Source of the DNA: Tubulanus polymorphus
Taxonomy: Eukaryota; Nemertea; Palaeonemertea; Tubulaniformes; Tubulanidae
DNA length: 64,000 bases
Direction: 5' to 3'
Assembly (NCBI RefSeq): GCF_964204645.1
Contig: NC_134031.1
Span: 11,694,501-11,758,500 of the forward strand
A program made the translations under genes and the position numbers. Positions 1-11,350 of the stretch are shown here, one piece after another. The notes under the pieces were generated by a model. That model was not told the origin of the DNA. It made no database searches and was given only the letters and a program-made list of their open reading frames with translations. Every line of letters starts with the position of its first letter. Within the stretch, counting starts at the first letter, position 1.

Positions 1-873
1 GAATTAATAGTTCAAGAGTGTGGTTTTTTTGAATCGTGAGATAAAAGAATTTATGGTAGCAGCTTTGCGAAGATGATCATCAGTGTTCTGCCAAAGAATT
101 GGAGTTCTACTTAAAAAAGAATCATGAAAGAGTTTCGTGGTATGAAATTGGACTCTGGCATTATTCCTGTTTCTAGTGTTATAATTGTGGAATTTTGAAT
201 TTAAATCTAGTAAATTGTAGATAGACAAAGGGAGCTTTTTATGAGAATGATTATATCCAAATTTAAGAATTTCTAATTTGACAAGATCGGCAAATTTTAA
301 AATTTTGTATTTTTTGAAAATAGGGGATGTTGGTGCATTGAAGGCAGCATTATCTATGAGTCGTACAGCTTGAGATCAGCATCAATATTTAATCCTAGAA
401 ATTTACAGTCAGTAGATAATTCTATATTTAAATTTTCTAATTCTATTTTTAAGTTGTCTGACCTCAATAGATGCCTTTTTGGTTTGAATAGTAAGTATTT
501 AGTTTTTTCAATGTTCAGGGTAAGTTGATTGGCATGGAACCAGGAGGTTAATAATTTTAAATCATTTTTAGCATTTTGAAACAGTTCAGAAAGATTCTTT
601 TCAGTACATAGACGGTTTGTATCATCGGCAAATGAGATGGCTTTAGAATGTTTGAGATTATTATTTAGATCGTTAACGTAAACAAGAAAGAGAAGCGGAC
701 CTAAGACTGAGCCTTGTGGTACTCCATGCATAAGCGTGTTGAAAGTCGAGTCAGCATTATTGTAGTGAACATAAATTTTTCTATCTTTGAGATAACTATG
801 AAACCAGTTGAATGCGTGTCCCCTAATTCCATAGTGATATAATTTATAGAGTAGTTTGTCAATATTTAACAAT
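1..873 (-). mobile_element. Jockey/CR1-type LINE, copy 1, 5'-truncated and internally deleted
   Basis: Positions 1-370 closely match 1048-1420, and 370-873 match about 1624-2124, so this is a second copy of the LINE that follows. Read on the minus strand it covers the reverse-transcriptase palm (FADDTN box, changed to FADDTNRLC) and the C-terminal region. Between the two matching parts, about 205 bp present in copy 2 are missing, with TT shared at the junction. The homology stops at 873 at the edge of an AAT-repeat tract, so the 5' two thirds are absent. The 3' end runs off the window. Not functional. Confidence 0.85.
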
Positions 874-985
874 AATAATAATAATAATAATAATATATAT
901 ATATATATCCATATACATTCATATACACATGCATACACACATATACACATATATACATACACATATACACATACATATGCATAAG
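874..985. repeat. Compound microsatellite (AAT)n-(AT)n-(AC/ATAC)n
   Basis: Simple repeats run from AAT units into AT units and then CATATACA-type units. They lie at the truncated 5' end of LINE copy 1. Open frames across this tract are low-complexity artefacts. Confidence 0.9.
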
Positions 986-1046
986 ATATATAAATATTTT
1001 CGAAAATAAATGAAGGTAGGCAACACAAAAAAGGTTTAATTTTAGA

Positions 1047-4000
1047 ATGAATTAATAGTTCAAGAGTGTAGTTTTTTTGAATCGTGAGATAAAAGAATTT
1101 ATGGTAGCAGCTTTGCGAAGATGATCATCAGTGTTCTGCCAAAGAATTGGAGTTCTACTTAAAAAAGAATCATGAAAGAGTTTCGTGGTATGAAATTGGA
1201 CTCTGGCATTATTCCTGTTTCTAGTGTTATAATTGTGGAATTTTGAATTTAAATCTAGTAAATTGTAGATAGACAAAGGGAGCTTTTTATGAGAATGATT
1301 ATATCCAAATTTAAGAATTTCTAATTTGACAAGATCGGCAAATTTTAAAATTTTGTATTTTTTGAAAATAGGGGATGTTGGTGCATTGAAGGCAGCATTA
1401 TCTATGAGTCGTACAGCTTTTTTTCTGGATTTTGAAAATAATATTAGTTTGCTCAGAGGAAAGCAGTGGACCCCAGACAACCAGTGCATAAATAAGATGA
1501 CAGTGAATATATGAATTGTAAATAGTTTTTTTCAAAAAACCTGGGAACATATTCTTTACAGTCCTTAGCAGGTACAAATTTTTATTCATTTTATCGATAA
1601 GCTGTTTAATATGCAAATTCCAATTGAGATCAGCATCAATATTTAATCCTAGAAATTTACAGTCAGTAGATAATTCTATATTTAAATTTTCTAATTCTAT
1701 TTTTAAGTTGTCTGATCTCAATAGATGCCTTTTTGGTTTGAATAGTAAGTATTTAGTTTTTTCAATGTTCAGGGTAAGTTGATTGGCATGGAACCAGGAG
1801 GTTAATAATTTTAAATCATTTTTAGCATTTTGAAACAGTTCAGAAAGATTCTTTTCAGTACATAGAAGGTTTGTATCATCGGCAAATGAGATGGCTTTAG
1901 AATGTTTGAGATTATTATTTAGATCGTTAACGTAAACAAGAAAGAGAAGCGGACCTAAGACTGAGCCTTGTGGTACTCCATGCGTAAGCGTGTTGAAAGT
2001 CGAGTCAGCATTATTGTAGTGAACATAAATTTTTCTATCTTTGAGATAACTATGAAACCAGTTGAATGCGTGTCCCCTAATTCCATAGTGATATAATTTA
2101 TAGAGTAGTTTGTCAATATTTAACGAGTCAAATGCTTTTGATAGGTCAAGACATATACCCAAAGAAAAATTTCTTTTTTCTAAATTAGCGATAATGTTAC
2201 CAATAAAATCAGCTATGGCATGAGTTGTAGAATGGTTTGGTCTGAAGCCATATTGCGTAGTATTTAGAATTTCAAATTTAAACAAGAAATTATATAGTCG
2301 CTTATGAACAAGTTTTTCCAAGATCTTGGATAAGACTGGTAGTAGGGAAATTGGACGGTAATTGTTTAGAGTCTGTTTGCTTCCAGTTTTATGAAGAGGA
2401 ATAACCTTTGCTATTTTCATTTTATCTGGGAATTTGCCTTCTTGAAGAGATTTATTACAAAGAATAGTCATAGGATTAATAATTGAGGGAGCAATAAATT
2501 TCAATAGTTTATTGCTTAAAATATCTGGACCCGTACTTTGTTTAGGCGAAAGCTGGTTGATCATTTTTTTATTATTTCCTCACTATTTGTAGGTTGCAGG
2601 AACATAACACTGTCATTTTTATTAGGAAGAAATGCTATGAAATTAGTGGTAGTGTTAGGTATTTTTTCTGAATACTTTCTGCCAACCGAAGAAAAGAAAT
2701 CATTAAATGCAAGACTAATTTCGGAATTATCAGTAACTGTTCTTCCATCAATCTTAAAATTTGTCGTAATTGATGTTTTATCATTAGTCTTGCCAATTAG
2801 TTCTTTAATAAATTGCCACATTTTACGACAGTTTTTTCCAAAGGAATTAATTTTGTAATTATGAACGTTGGTCTGATTTATCTAACCCAATAACTTTTTT
2901 GTATAGATTATCACATTTCTTTGAGGATCTCAGAATAGAGTTAGTCATCCACGGCTCAATTAATTTGTTTTTCTTTTTTCTTTTTTTAATTTCTGGAGCT
3001 ATACTATTAATAGTATTAGTAATATTTGTCATAATAAAGTCATACGATTCACTACAATTCATATTATCCAAATTTGACCAGTTAACATTTAAAAGGGTGT
3101 TATTTATTGATTGTATATTTTTAGCATTAAGGTTACGGGAGAAGAATTCATTTGTTGTTGGTCTAACATTATATACAATAGAAACGAAACAAGGCAAGTG
3201 ATCCGAAATATCAGTTAGTAGTATTGCACCAGTGTGATTACTATTTAGTTCGGGAGAGAGGTATATGTTATCAATTAGAGTAGCAGTGGACTTTGTGATT
3301 CTTGTAGGTCGCAGTATTGTAGGGCATAGACTATTGTTTAGGTTGATTTCTAAGAATTTTGATGTATTCTTATGACTATTGATCTTAATGTAGTCTAAAT
3401 TCTGATCCATACCAAGAACTATCTCTGATTTTTCGTTATTAATTTTTGTAATTAAAGTTCTGTATATTTCAAGAAACATTAGTTCGCTATTGCCAGGTAC
3501 TCTATATAATTCACCAATAATAATTTTCTTTTTAGATTGAGTTTTAGGATAAATTTCTATGAAACAAGATTCAAATTTACCTTCTTCAAAAATGTCCAAA
3601 TCAGTTCTCGGGTTGTACGATATATTATCATTAACGTAGATGGCGACTCCTCCTTGAGATAAATTCAGTCTATGATTTTCAATTAAATGATAGTTAGATA
3701 ATTTACAAAGAGGTCCATTTTTATCTGTTAGAAAGGTTTCACATATCATTATGACATCTATAATAATATTTTGATTTTTAAAGATTTCTATCATAATTTT
3801 GAGTTTATCAATTTTTGAATAGAGATTACGTACATTCAGTTGTAAGATATTAAGGTTGTTGGTAGTATTGAAATTATATACATCTTTCAGGTCACTGGGT
3901 TTAATATATGGACATTGATTACTATCTAGAATAAGATCATCATCAATGATTGAATTTAAATAATAATTTTTATCATTAGCTTTTTGTTTGAATAATTTAA

Positions 4001-4135
4001 AAAAATAATTTAGAACAAATACGTAAAACCAAAAAGAAGAAAATTTGATAAGGAAAAAAAAGAAAAAAAAAGAGTTTGTAATAAACAAAAAAATGCACAA
4101 AAAGATGCTGACCTTTGACCGCCGTATACGGCAAT
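1047..4135 (-). mobile_element. Jockey/CR1-type non-LTR retrotransposon (LINE), copy 2, near full coding length
   Basis: Minus-strand element with an apurinic-like endonuclease upstream of a reverse transcriptase, as in the Jockey/CR1/L2 group of non-LTR elements. The 3' end is defined by the point where copy 1 and copy 2 both begin (GAATTAATAGTTC at 1 and 1048). The 5' end is not sharply visible; the coding part begins near 4100 and Polinton-like sequence starts by about 4225. No gag-like ORF1 is seen, so either it is missing or this is the second ORF only. Confidence 0.8.
1052..4100 (-). pseudogene. LINE endonuclease-reverse transcriptase, frameshifted
   Basis: The polyprotein that nicks target DNA and primes reverse transcription. 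The N-terminal part (4100-2859) shows endonuclease landmarks: LQLNVRNLYSKI, the ICETFL box, GGVAIYV, GMDQNLD and SDHLP. The reverse transcriptase (2564-1398) shows KAFDSLN, GVPQGSVLGPLLF and the catalytic FADDTN. The C-terminal piece (1489-1052) ends after an asparagine/arginine-rich HNYNTRNRNN segment. It is split by at least three frame breaks: around 2859-2821 (probable small loss), at an A-run near 2561-2564, and near 1398-1489. Family assignment rests on domain order and motif style; the exact clade is not decided. Confidence 0.85.
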
Positions 4136-4224
4136 AGTCAGCTAGTACTTGGTAGGTAGTTGATTAAATCAACTATGAGGCCAAGGCATATGTGTCAAGG
4201 TTACAAAAGAATCTTATATTTTAG

Positions 4225-4867
4225 TCAAACAGATTTAGAGATAATATTATTATATATTGATTTATCTTCAGATTTTATAAACTTTACTTTAACTGATATA
4301 CTAATTTTAGGATATTCAACATCAGTTATTATTTTTATTATTTCTTTCATATTTTCTAAATGTTTTTTATTTTCTTCTTGTGTTTTTCCTTTATGAAATT
4401 TAAACTCGATAGCTGCTGGGCCAATATCACTTTTAAATGCTTCGGTTATCTCTATATCTTTTTTATTATCCAATAAATTAATATATTTTCTTACATCTTC
4501 CATGTATGGTCTTTTATTGTTTAATTTATTTTTTATGCTTTTAATTGTCTTCTGTTTCTTATCATTATCTTTATCAAAATAATCTTCACCTAAAATATCA
4601 TTATTCATATTTCTAATATTTCTATATTCTTTTAGATTTTAAATGTTCATTATAATATCTTTTATCACTGAATGATTGATTACATGTATCACATTTATAT
4701 ATTTCTTTTTCATTCTTTAATTCATCTAATTTAGTTTCTAATATATCATCTTCATATTCTAATTTCAATTTATTCTCTAAATGTGTTTTAGTTTTATTGT
4801 GTCTTGCTTTTTGGGATTTATCTATATTGATTTTACATGTTGAACAGTAGTACTTATTTGCTTCCAT
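4225..4867 (-). pseudogene. polB: Protein-primed DNA polymerase B, N-terminal zinc-finger region (block A)
   Basis: Start at 4867 (ATTAAAATGG context, shared with B and E). Two zinc-finger-like units are visible: YYCSTCKINIDKS followed by histidines, and YKCDTCNQSFSDKRYYNEH. In blocks C, D and E similar fingers precede the exonuclease and polymerase domains, so this is the N-terminal extension of PolB. A frame break separates 4867-4622 from 4608-4225, and everything downstream of about residue 210, including all catalytic motifs, is missing. The second piece contains a GPAAIEFKFHKGKT segment conserved in every copy in the window. Confidence 0.75.
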
Positions 4868-4885
4868 TTTAATACTAAATTTTTT

Positions 4886-4908
4886 ATTAAAATTGATTTT
4901 AGAAGTTC
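4886..4908 (-). promoter_or_regulatory. Upstream motif of PolB, A/B/E family
   Basis: The string ATTAAAATTGATTTTAGAAG lies 19 bp before the PolB start codon. Nearly the same string lies at the same distance before PolB in blocks B and E and before the small gene in block B. Conservation next to starts, in flanks that otherwise diverge, suggests a promoter element. Function is inferred. Confidence 0.5.
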
Positions 4909-5100
4909 AATGATTTATATCATGTATTATTTCAATCACACTTTACTAACACTTTTAATGTTTAAAAATCTAACTCATACAAATATGAATATTGAAATAA
5001 TGTTGTAAATATATCTATATATCTATTCTATAAGAGCTTACACTTTTATATTGAATAATCTGTCAATTTAAATGTTATTCATGTATATGATTATTTTAAG

Positions 5101-5512
5101 AGTAATAGGGGTAATAGGCTTTCAGGTTAATGGTTGAATGGTCGAGTTCATTAAAAAACAAATTATTAAAAGTAATTTAAAACTATAATATATTTTCATA
5201 ACCGTGTGCATTTCAGTTGAATAATAGAATAATTATTATAATTGAAATATATTTGATTATATGAATTTGTGTATTGTAAATAAATCAATTGGTCGCGGAG
5301 TGGAGCGGTAGCGAAGCGGAGCGACCAATTGATTTAATACAATATGCTTTTAAAATTAAAATTATTAATATCTTAGAATAAATATTTAGTTATAATATGA
5401 AATGCACACGGTTATGAAAATATATTATTGTTTTAAATTACTTTTAATAATTTGTTTTTTAATGAACTCGACCGTTCGACCTTCGATTTGAAAGCCTATT
5501 ACCCCTATTACT
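5101..5512. repeat. Palindromic element terminus of block A
   Basis: Starts AGTAATAGGGGTAATAGGC and ends with its inverse complement GCCTATTACCCCTATTACT. The arms stay complementary for about 120 bp (for example ATAACCGTGTGCATTTCAG against CTGAAATGCACACGGTTAT). At the centre is a second GC-rich stem, AAATCAATTGGTCGC with GCGACCAATTGATTT, around a short loop. Blocks B and E have palindromes at the same place with different arm sequences. This is therefore the element's own end, not a random inverted repeat. Confidence 0.85.
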
Positions 5513-6142
5513 GATGTGGCTTCTCGTGTCCGTGGTCTGCCAGGAGGAGCGGGCGCTGTCGGTTCCGAGACACTCCGTCAGTTTTGGCGTGGTCTCCGTA
5601 ATGAGATGTTGCGCATGGGAACACGCTTTCTCTTTCATTCCAACGCGACCTATTACGAGATCGTAACAGAGGCTAGAAAGATTGAAGGGGAAACGGAACG
5701 GAGAGATTTCAAGTCTGTGGTGCCTCCGAAAAAACTTATGAATTCTCAAGTGTCTTCTAAAGACACACCCGGTCACTCTGAGGATCCCGCCTCCTCGTGG
5801 GAAAGGCGAATGGTGATGAAGCGAATGGCCGCTATCGAGGCTAAATTGGAGAACCGTCCTAGGTTGTGGGTCCCTCCTCCAAGACCTCCCTTGAGGAGTC
5901 AGGTAGGGCAGCGCTACGGAGGAGCTTCTTCGTTTGGGTTCCGTCCAAGGCAGCCCACACCTTCGCAGCAGACGTGTTTTTCCTGTGGCGGCGTTGGGCA
6001 TATCTGTCGCGTATGTCCGAGTAGAAACATGGATAACAGGCCTTTGTCAGCCGGTAACGGTAGTTCGGGTGATAGAGATGGTCTCTCTAATAGAGATGAC
6101 AGTCTCTCTGGTAATAACAGCTCGTATGACCCAAAAGAGTAA
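5513..6142 (+). pseudogene. gag: Gypsy gag, C-terminal part with CCHC zinc knuckle
   Basis: Nucleocapsid and the end of the capsid protein. The segment RQFWRGLRNEMLRMGTRFLF, followed by an alpha-helical charged region, resembles the end of retroelement capsids. The knuckle CFSCGGVGHICRVC fits Cx2Cx4Hx4C and would bind the RNA genome. The frame is already open at the Polinton junction, so the N-terminus is lost. It ends in a stop at 6140-6142 after a serine/glycine/aspartate-rich tail. GC content and codon use differ sharply from the AT-rich Polinton genes on either side. Confidence 0.8.
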
Positions 6143-6559
6143 GTGTCCGTTTCGAGGGGCGGAAGCGTGACACGTCGGTATTAGGGAACAGCCCTCAAAC
6201 GAATATATCTTATCGCGTCGTTGGTAGAGCCATCTTCACCCGTCAAGGGATTCGAACCCACTACGCTAAAGCTGTTCCCCGAACCCCTTGACCTCACGAG
6301 TCGTTGGAGTCGTAACTAGCCGACCAGAATCCGGTCGTACCAATCACAGCGCTTGTAACAAACCGTCAGTAGACTTCCGTTGGTTTTCCCGTTGAATTGA
6401 CCAATCAGCGAACGTTTTACCGAACAAGGAAGTATTTCGCAATATGTATGTCGCGATATATGACGTCACGCGCGACAGCGCCAGTAATGAAATCACGCTT
6501 CGTGAGGCCAGGGGGCTGGTGGAAGCGAGTTTGGGAGTGATACCGGACCCCTGGCAAGC
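6143..6559 (+). other. Degenerate gag-pol junction of the Gypsy element
   Basis: No frame is open through this 417-bp stretch. Short runs in one frame resemble retroelement linker sequence, then the protease begins near 6560. A GGATTCGAACCC box near 6250 recalls a tRNA TpsiC box, but no cloverleaf surrounds it. I read this as decayed linker or a small insertion. Confidence 0.5.
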
Positions 6560-9500
6560 GAGGATGTGGTAGAGCCAATCTCTCGACAGTTTCATTGGAT
6601 GGGGTACCTTGCTATGCTTTAATTGACAGCGGGTCACAAGTGTCCACGGTTTCGAGGAAGTTTGTCGAGGTCTACATGTGCAGCCAGTAGCTGATTTTCT
6701 TGAGGTAACGACCGCGGGTGGTGCGGCCCTGCCATATTCCGGTTATGTCGTTGCTCGGTTGCAAGCAGCCGATTTGGATATGGAAATCCCTATGCTTGTT
6801 GTTGAGAGTACCGACTACCATGAGAAGGTACCTGCTTTGATTGGCACCAATGTGCTGGACCAGGTCAAGGATTTTTCGACCTTGTCGGCGGCCTGGGCTG
6901 CAGCGGACGCTATACGTTGTAACAACATTTCCGAATCGGTTAAATTGACTAACGCAATCTCCGTGCCAGCCGGGGCTGAAATAACCGTACATGGGTTGGC
7001 TCGGATTAAAGGGCCGGAAGGGTTATATATGACCACTTCCGAAGGTAGTCAGATTCCCGGCAGCCTGTATGTAGTACCTACTGCACAGGAAGCCGGTTCC
7101 GTGGTATGCAATCGCGTAGTAGTACGGGTGCGAAACCCATCCCGCCGCGATGTGTCGATTCAGGCCGGAGTGATTATTGCTTCTGCCGTGCCTGTCGATT
7201 TCGTGGCGGGGCGTAGGTTTGTATCGGAGGACGGGGAGATTAGTCCTTCAGGCGTCGATGGTGCTACACCGGATCTTGATACTCCTACTCCTCCTCCTCC
7301 GGAGGTCCCTAACGATAATGTTGCTCCTCAAAAACCTTGGCACGCATCCTTGTCGCGCGAGGATTTTATAAAACTGTTCCAAATGGATGGCGTAATACCT
7401 GAGGCTAGATCGAAACTCGAAGATCTGCTGTGGATGTGGCGATCTATTTTCGCAATGAGTGATCTCGACATGGGACGTACGAGTTTAATAGAACACAGGA
7501 TTAACATGTCTGATCCTACTCCTGTTCATCAGAGGTATCGGAGGATTCCTCCGGCGATGGTTAATGAAGTTAGGGAACATCTGCGCATGATGTTGGAAGC
7601 AGGTGTGATACGCCCGTCCAACAGTGCGTTTGCGTCTCCTATAGTTCTTGTTCGGAAGAAAACTGGAGAACTTAGGTTCTGTATAGACTACCGTGAGTTG
7701 AACAAGAGAACCATTCCTGACAGGTTTAGCCTCCCTAGGATCGACGAGCAGCTGGGTGCACTAGCTGGTTCCACTTACTTCTCATGCCTTGATCTCAAGA
7801 GCGGTTATTGGCAAGTAAGCATGGCTCCGGAGCATCGTGAACGTACAGCTTTTACTGTTGGTCCGGGGTTCGGATTTTTTGAATGCAATGTAATGCCTTT
7901 TGGGTTAACGGGAGCACCAGCCACGTTCCAACGTCTCATGGAGAACTGTTTAGGCGAATTAAATCTCCAGGAATGTCTTGTTTATATTGACGATATAATT
8001 GTTTTTAGTGACACCATTGATGAGCATATCGTGCGTCTGTCTGACGTGTTTAGGAAGCTTCAACAGGCCGGGCTCAAGTTAAAGCCCTCAAAATTTACTT
8101 TTTTTCGCGAGAAAGTTTTGTACCTGGGACACATCATGTCAGCGGCTGGTATTGAACCCGACCCCAAGAAAACTCAGGCTATCCGAGACTGGGTTGTTCC
8201 CTTGACTGTTGCGGAACTCCGTAGCTTCTTAGGATTTGCCTCGTATTATCGTCGTTTCGTGAAGGGTTTTTCAGCTATTGCAAAACCTCTAAATGATCTT
8301 TTGAAGGGGTTGCCTAAATCTCGTAGGAACGAGGAGAAGATTCCTTGGAATGACGTCCAACAGCAGGCTTTTGACCAACTAAAGTCAGTACTTTCTGAGC
8401 CTCCGGTTTTGGCTTACGCTGATTATAAACTTCCGTTTGAGCTTCATACGGACGCTTCTCTTAACGGGCTTGGTGCGTGTTTGTACCAACGCCAGGACGG
8501 AAATCTGAGACAGATCGCTTTCGCTAGTCGCGGTTTAAAAGATGCCGAGCGAAAGTATCCTATACATAAACTTGAATTCCTCGCTCTCAAGTGGGCTGTC
8601 AGTGAGGTGTTTTATGATTAATTGTACGGCAACGAGTGCGTCGCTAAGACTGACAGTAACCCATTAACATATGTTCTTTCTTCGGCGAAATTGGACGCTA
8701 TGAGTCACAGGTGGCTCCAAGCTCTGTCCATTTGCAATTTGTCGCTTGAGTATTTGTCCGGAAAGTGCAACATAGATGCGGACGCATTGAGTCGTCAAGT
8801 TCACGTTTCACCGTTAGTAAAAAAAGTTGTTCGCGTTGTGTTATCCATAAAGCTCCTACTCCTTCACAACAGGCTACTTTTGTTCCTATCACCACGTCTG
8901 AGCCTTTGGAGGTTGTGTGTCTCGATTTCTTAACTTTGGACAAAAGCAAAGGTGGTTTTGAGAACGCTTTAGTCATCACTGACCATTTCACTAAGTATGC
9001 TTTAGCTGTTCCGACGCGGAACCAGACTGCACAAACAACGGCCCGTGTTCTATTCAATTCTTTCATTTCAAAGTTTGGAATCCCTAAGAGGATTCACTCT
9101 GATCAAGGTGCGAACTTTGAAAGCGGTCTCATAAAGGAATTATGTTCGATTTTCGGCATCAAGAAATCGCGCACTACGCCGTATCACCCCATGGGAAACG
9201 GTGCTTGTGAGCGCTTTATTTCAACTTTAATTCAACGATTGGGTCTTTTGGAACCTGCAAAGAAAATTGCATGGAAAGATCATTTGTCTTCGGTTCTGTT
9301 TGTATACAATTGTACGCCTCACGAGTCCACTGGTTTTTCGCCTTATCGCTTAATGTTTGGCAGGACTCCGATTTTGCCTGTAGACGAGGTTTATCAATTA
9401 AGCAAGCCTTCACGGCAATATACAGCTACTCTTCAGGAGGAGTTTAATTCTTTGTGGGCTCAGGCCAAAGTAAAGTTAGCGAAGTCAGCCGAGAATTCAA

Positions 9501-10269
9501 AGAAATACTATAATTCCAGGGTTCGTGGTATTTCGGTCGCCGTGGGTGACTTCGTTTTGGTGAAACGTGTAGGCATTAAGGGACGCGATAAACTCGGGGA
9601 CAAGTGGGAAGAAAATCCATATGTGATTGTATCCCAGCCTAATATGGAAATACCCGTCTACGTGGTCAGAGACACTGTGTCTGGTAAGACGAGGACGCTT
9701 CATCGGAACTTGCTGTTGTTCCTTTCAGTTCCACTGCGTCCAAATCGCAGCTCTGAGGTTGTTGGAGTTGGGAAACATGGTTCCGGGATTAGGAGAGATA
9801 AGACTAGTTTAGTTGAGCCTGCGGAGTCGGTCAGCAGCACGAGTTGTGATGAGACCGATGAGTTTATCTTGTTCGATTGGGGAGCTTCTTAGGGGACTTT
9901 TCCTCTTAATGAGGAATTGTCTGGTATCCCTCGTTCATTAACAGTGGACACCCCCGACGACGAATCTACTTTATCTGTAGTCGCATCGGACGTGAGTCCG
10001 TAAAGTCATTCTGTCATTGAATCGCCCCCCGTTGAGAGCGTTTCTCCTGATGAGGCTAGGCCCGACGACAGTCCGCTAGGTGTTGATACGTCTCTTGTTG
10101 CGGACGTGCCTTTTGATGAGATTAGGCCGGAGGTCGATCCATCTAATGAGGTGCAATCACCAGATTTTTCCGTGCGTCCAGCCCTTGCCGATCGTCCTAC
10201 AAGGGTAAGACGTATGCCTGAACGGTTTGCTGACTATCAGGTTGGCGCTTTAACGGTAGGTCCTTCGTG
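6560..10269 (+). pseudogene. pol: Gypsy pol: protease, reverse transcriptase, RNase H, integrase
   Basis: Protease: CYALIDSGSQVSTVSRKF near 6610-6665, then a frameshift into the main frame at about 6678. Reverse transcriptase: FCIDYRELNKRTIPD, LDLKSGYWQV, PFGLTGAPATFQRLME and the YIDD catalytic box (about 7985). RNase H: ELHTDASLNGLGACLYQ and HKLEFLALKWAV. A TAA at 8619-8621 interrupts RNase H, then the frame reopens. Near 8810 the RNase H tail jumps frame into integrase lacking most of its HHCC finger, which indicates a deletion. Integrase core DDE: VCLDFL, HSDQGANFES and MGNGACERF. A further shift near 9892 separates a proline/aspartate-rich tail ending before 10,269 in RRMPERFADYQ. Not functional. 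Confidence 0.88.
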
Positions 10270-10959
10270 ACAACAGAAGCTGGATACTTTGTTATTGGCA
10301 AGCAAAGATGCTTCGATAAGCGGAAATCCGACTCTGTTGGCAGCGGTCATGAAACTATGTGAATAAGTATTTTTAAAATGTCATCAAATGTCCGGGTTAT
10401 TGAACCATGTATATCCATTATTTATCCAGTATATCCATTATTTTGCGTTGTGTGTTTTAATTCATTTTGGGTTTTTTTTTCTTGTCTCTTCATTTTCGTG
10501 ATGTCTATAAGATGAAGTCGTGTATTACGACAAATTCTTTGAAGCTACGTCGCTTCTTATGTGTTTATTTATCTCGATCTGGGGACAGATTTTCTTTGGA
10601 AGGGTGGTGTAGATATGCCGGGTCTTTCAATATATATATATTAATTTATGTGTGTGATGTAAGTTACACGCCTGTATGTGAAACTGGGTGCAAAGTTTGG
10701 AGTGAAATTTTTAGAATTAGTATTATAAATAACTGTGGGAGTGGTTTGGATTTTGTTTATGTAAATTCTATTAAGTCACTATTAATTAAGAGCTAGTAGT
10801 AGTTCTTGGTCGGTAATCTGTGCTTTGTTCTGAATGATTTCTTGCTGCGTTCCGTCCGTCTGGAAGCCAGGGAATTTTGAAAAAATATTAGATTGCTGAA
10901 ACGACATCCTGTTTATGTCACTTATTTCGGGAACGAAAGTTCTTGACGTTAAGGGAGGG
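10270..10959 (+). other. Gypsy 3' untranslated region and polypurine tract
   Basis: AT-rich stretch without a supportable gene; the 109-codon frame at 10,467-10,796 is cysteine/isoleucine-rich and matches nothing. It ends in a purine run AAGGGAGGG at 10,951-10,959, directly followed by TGTTGCC. That is the expected layout of a plus-strand primer tract abutting the 3' LTR. Confidence 0.65.
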
Positions 10960-11350
10960 TGTTGCCGGGCTGTTTATTCGGCGGTATAATTGATAGCCTC
11001 CGTTCGGTGCTGCCACCTTCATGGTCTGCATATAGTTTGAAGTCTTGGCGGGAACAGTGTTAGTTTGTTGGCGGTCGCCTTCCAGGCAACCACTCTGTGA
11101 AATATATGTTGATGTGATTTACACTGTTCCCGCAGGTAAGAAAGCTTCGTATGATTCTGACTTAATTATTTATCATGTGTAATATTTGTTGGTTAGTTTG
11201 TTGGCGGTCGCCTTCCAGGCAACCACTCTGTGAAATATATGTTGATGTGATTTACACTGTTCCCGCAGGTCTTTCGTTGTTGTTTAATGTTGGTTGGTGG
11301 AGTGGACCTCCGGACAGACGAGGCATATACAGGATTTACAAGAAGCCCCG
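10960..11350 (+). repeat. 3' LTR of the Gypsy element (right boundary approximate)
   Basis: Begins TGTTGCCGGGCTG right after the polypurine tract. The right edge is set by the point (about 11,350) where sequence homologous to block E polymerase (CATATATTTTATTATC) begins. The 5' LTR is absent from the window, so identity between LTRs cannot be used to date or bound it. Confidence 0.6.
11059..11270 (+). repeat. 79-bp direct duplication inside the Gypsy LTR
   Basis: Positions 11,059-11,137 and 11,192-11,270 are the same 79 bp (starts GTTAGTTTGTTGGCGG, ends TTCCCGCAGGT), 133 bp apart. The first copy lies between a 13-bp inverted repeat, GCGGGAACAGTGT at 11,048-11,060 and ACACTGTTCCCGC at 11,121-11,133. 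It is followed by CAGGTAAGA, a good splice-donor match. Could be R-U5 structure or a secondary rearrangement. Confidence 0.75.

Larger units (their letters stand above)
4225..5512 (-). mobile_element. Block A: terminal fragment of a Polinton-like element (A/B/E family)
   Basis: Holds the first part of the DNA polymerase gene on the minus strand, an upstream AT-rich region and the palindromic element end at 5101-5512. The sequence matches block E (about 55,930-56,756) in order and spacing. The left side is cut off near 4225 next to the LINE. The right end abuts a Gypsy gag gene in mid-gene at 5513, so the Polinton inserted into, or recombined with, that Gypsy copy. Confidence 0.75.
5513..11350 (+). 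mobile_element. Ty3/Gypsy LTR retrotransposon, 5'-truncated
   Basis: Order on the plus strand: gag zinc knuckle, aspartic protease, reverse transcriptase, RNase H, integrase, polypurine tract, 3' LTR. Protease-RT-RNaseH-integrase order defines Ty3/Gypsy. The 5' LTR, leader and most of gag are missing because block A ends at 5512. The 3' LTR runs into block B polymerase sequence near 11,350, so the Gypsy sits inside a Polinton copy. No envelope gene is visible between integrase and polypurine tract. Confidence 0.88.

Noticed and set aside
354-1028. Minus-strand frame with a leucine/tyrosine-rich start as a novel protein
   Set aside because: The N-terminal part is translated microsatellite; the rest is the LINE reverse transcriptase.
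5459-6001. 180-codon minus-strand frame opposite gag
   Set aside because: Shadow of the gag frame; spans the Polinton-Gypsy junction.
10467-10796. 109-codon frame in the Gypsy 3' region as an envelope gene
   Set aside because: No signal peptide, fusion peptide or transmembrane pattern of an envelope; composition is like random AT-rich DNA.
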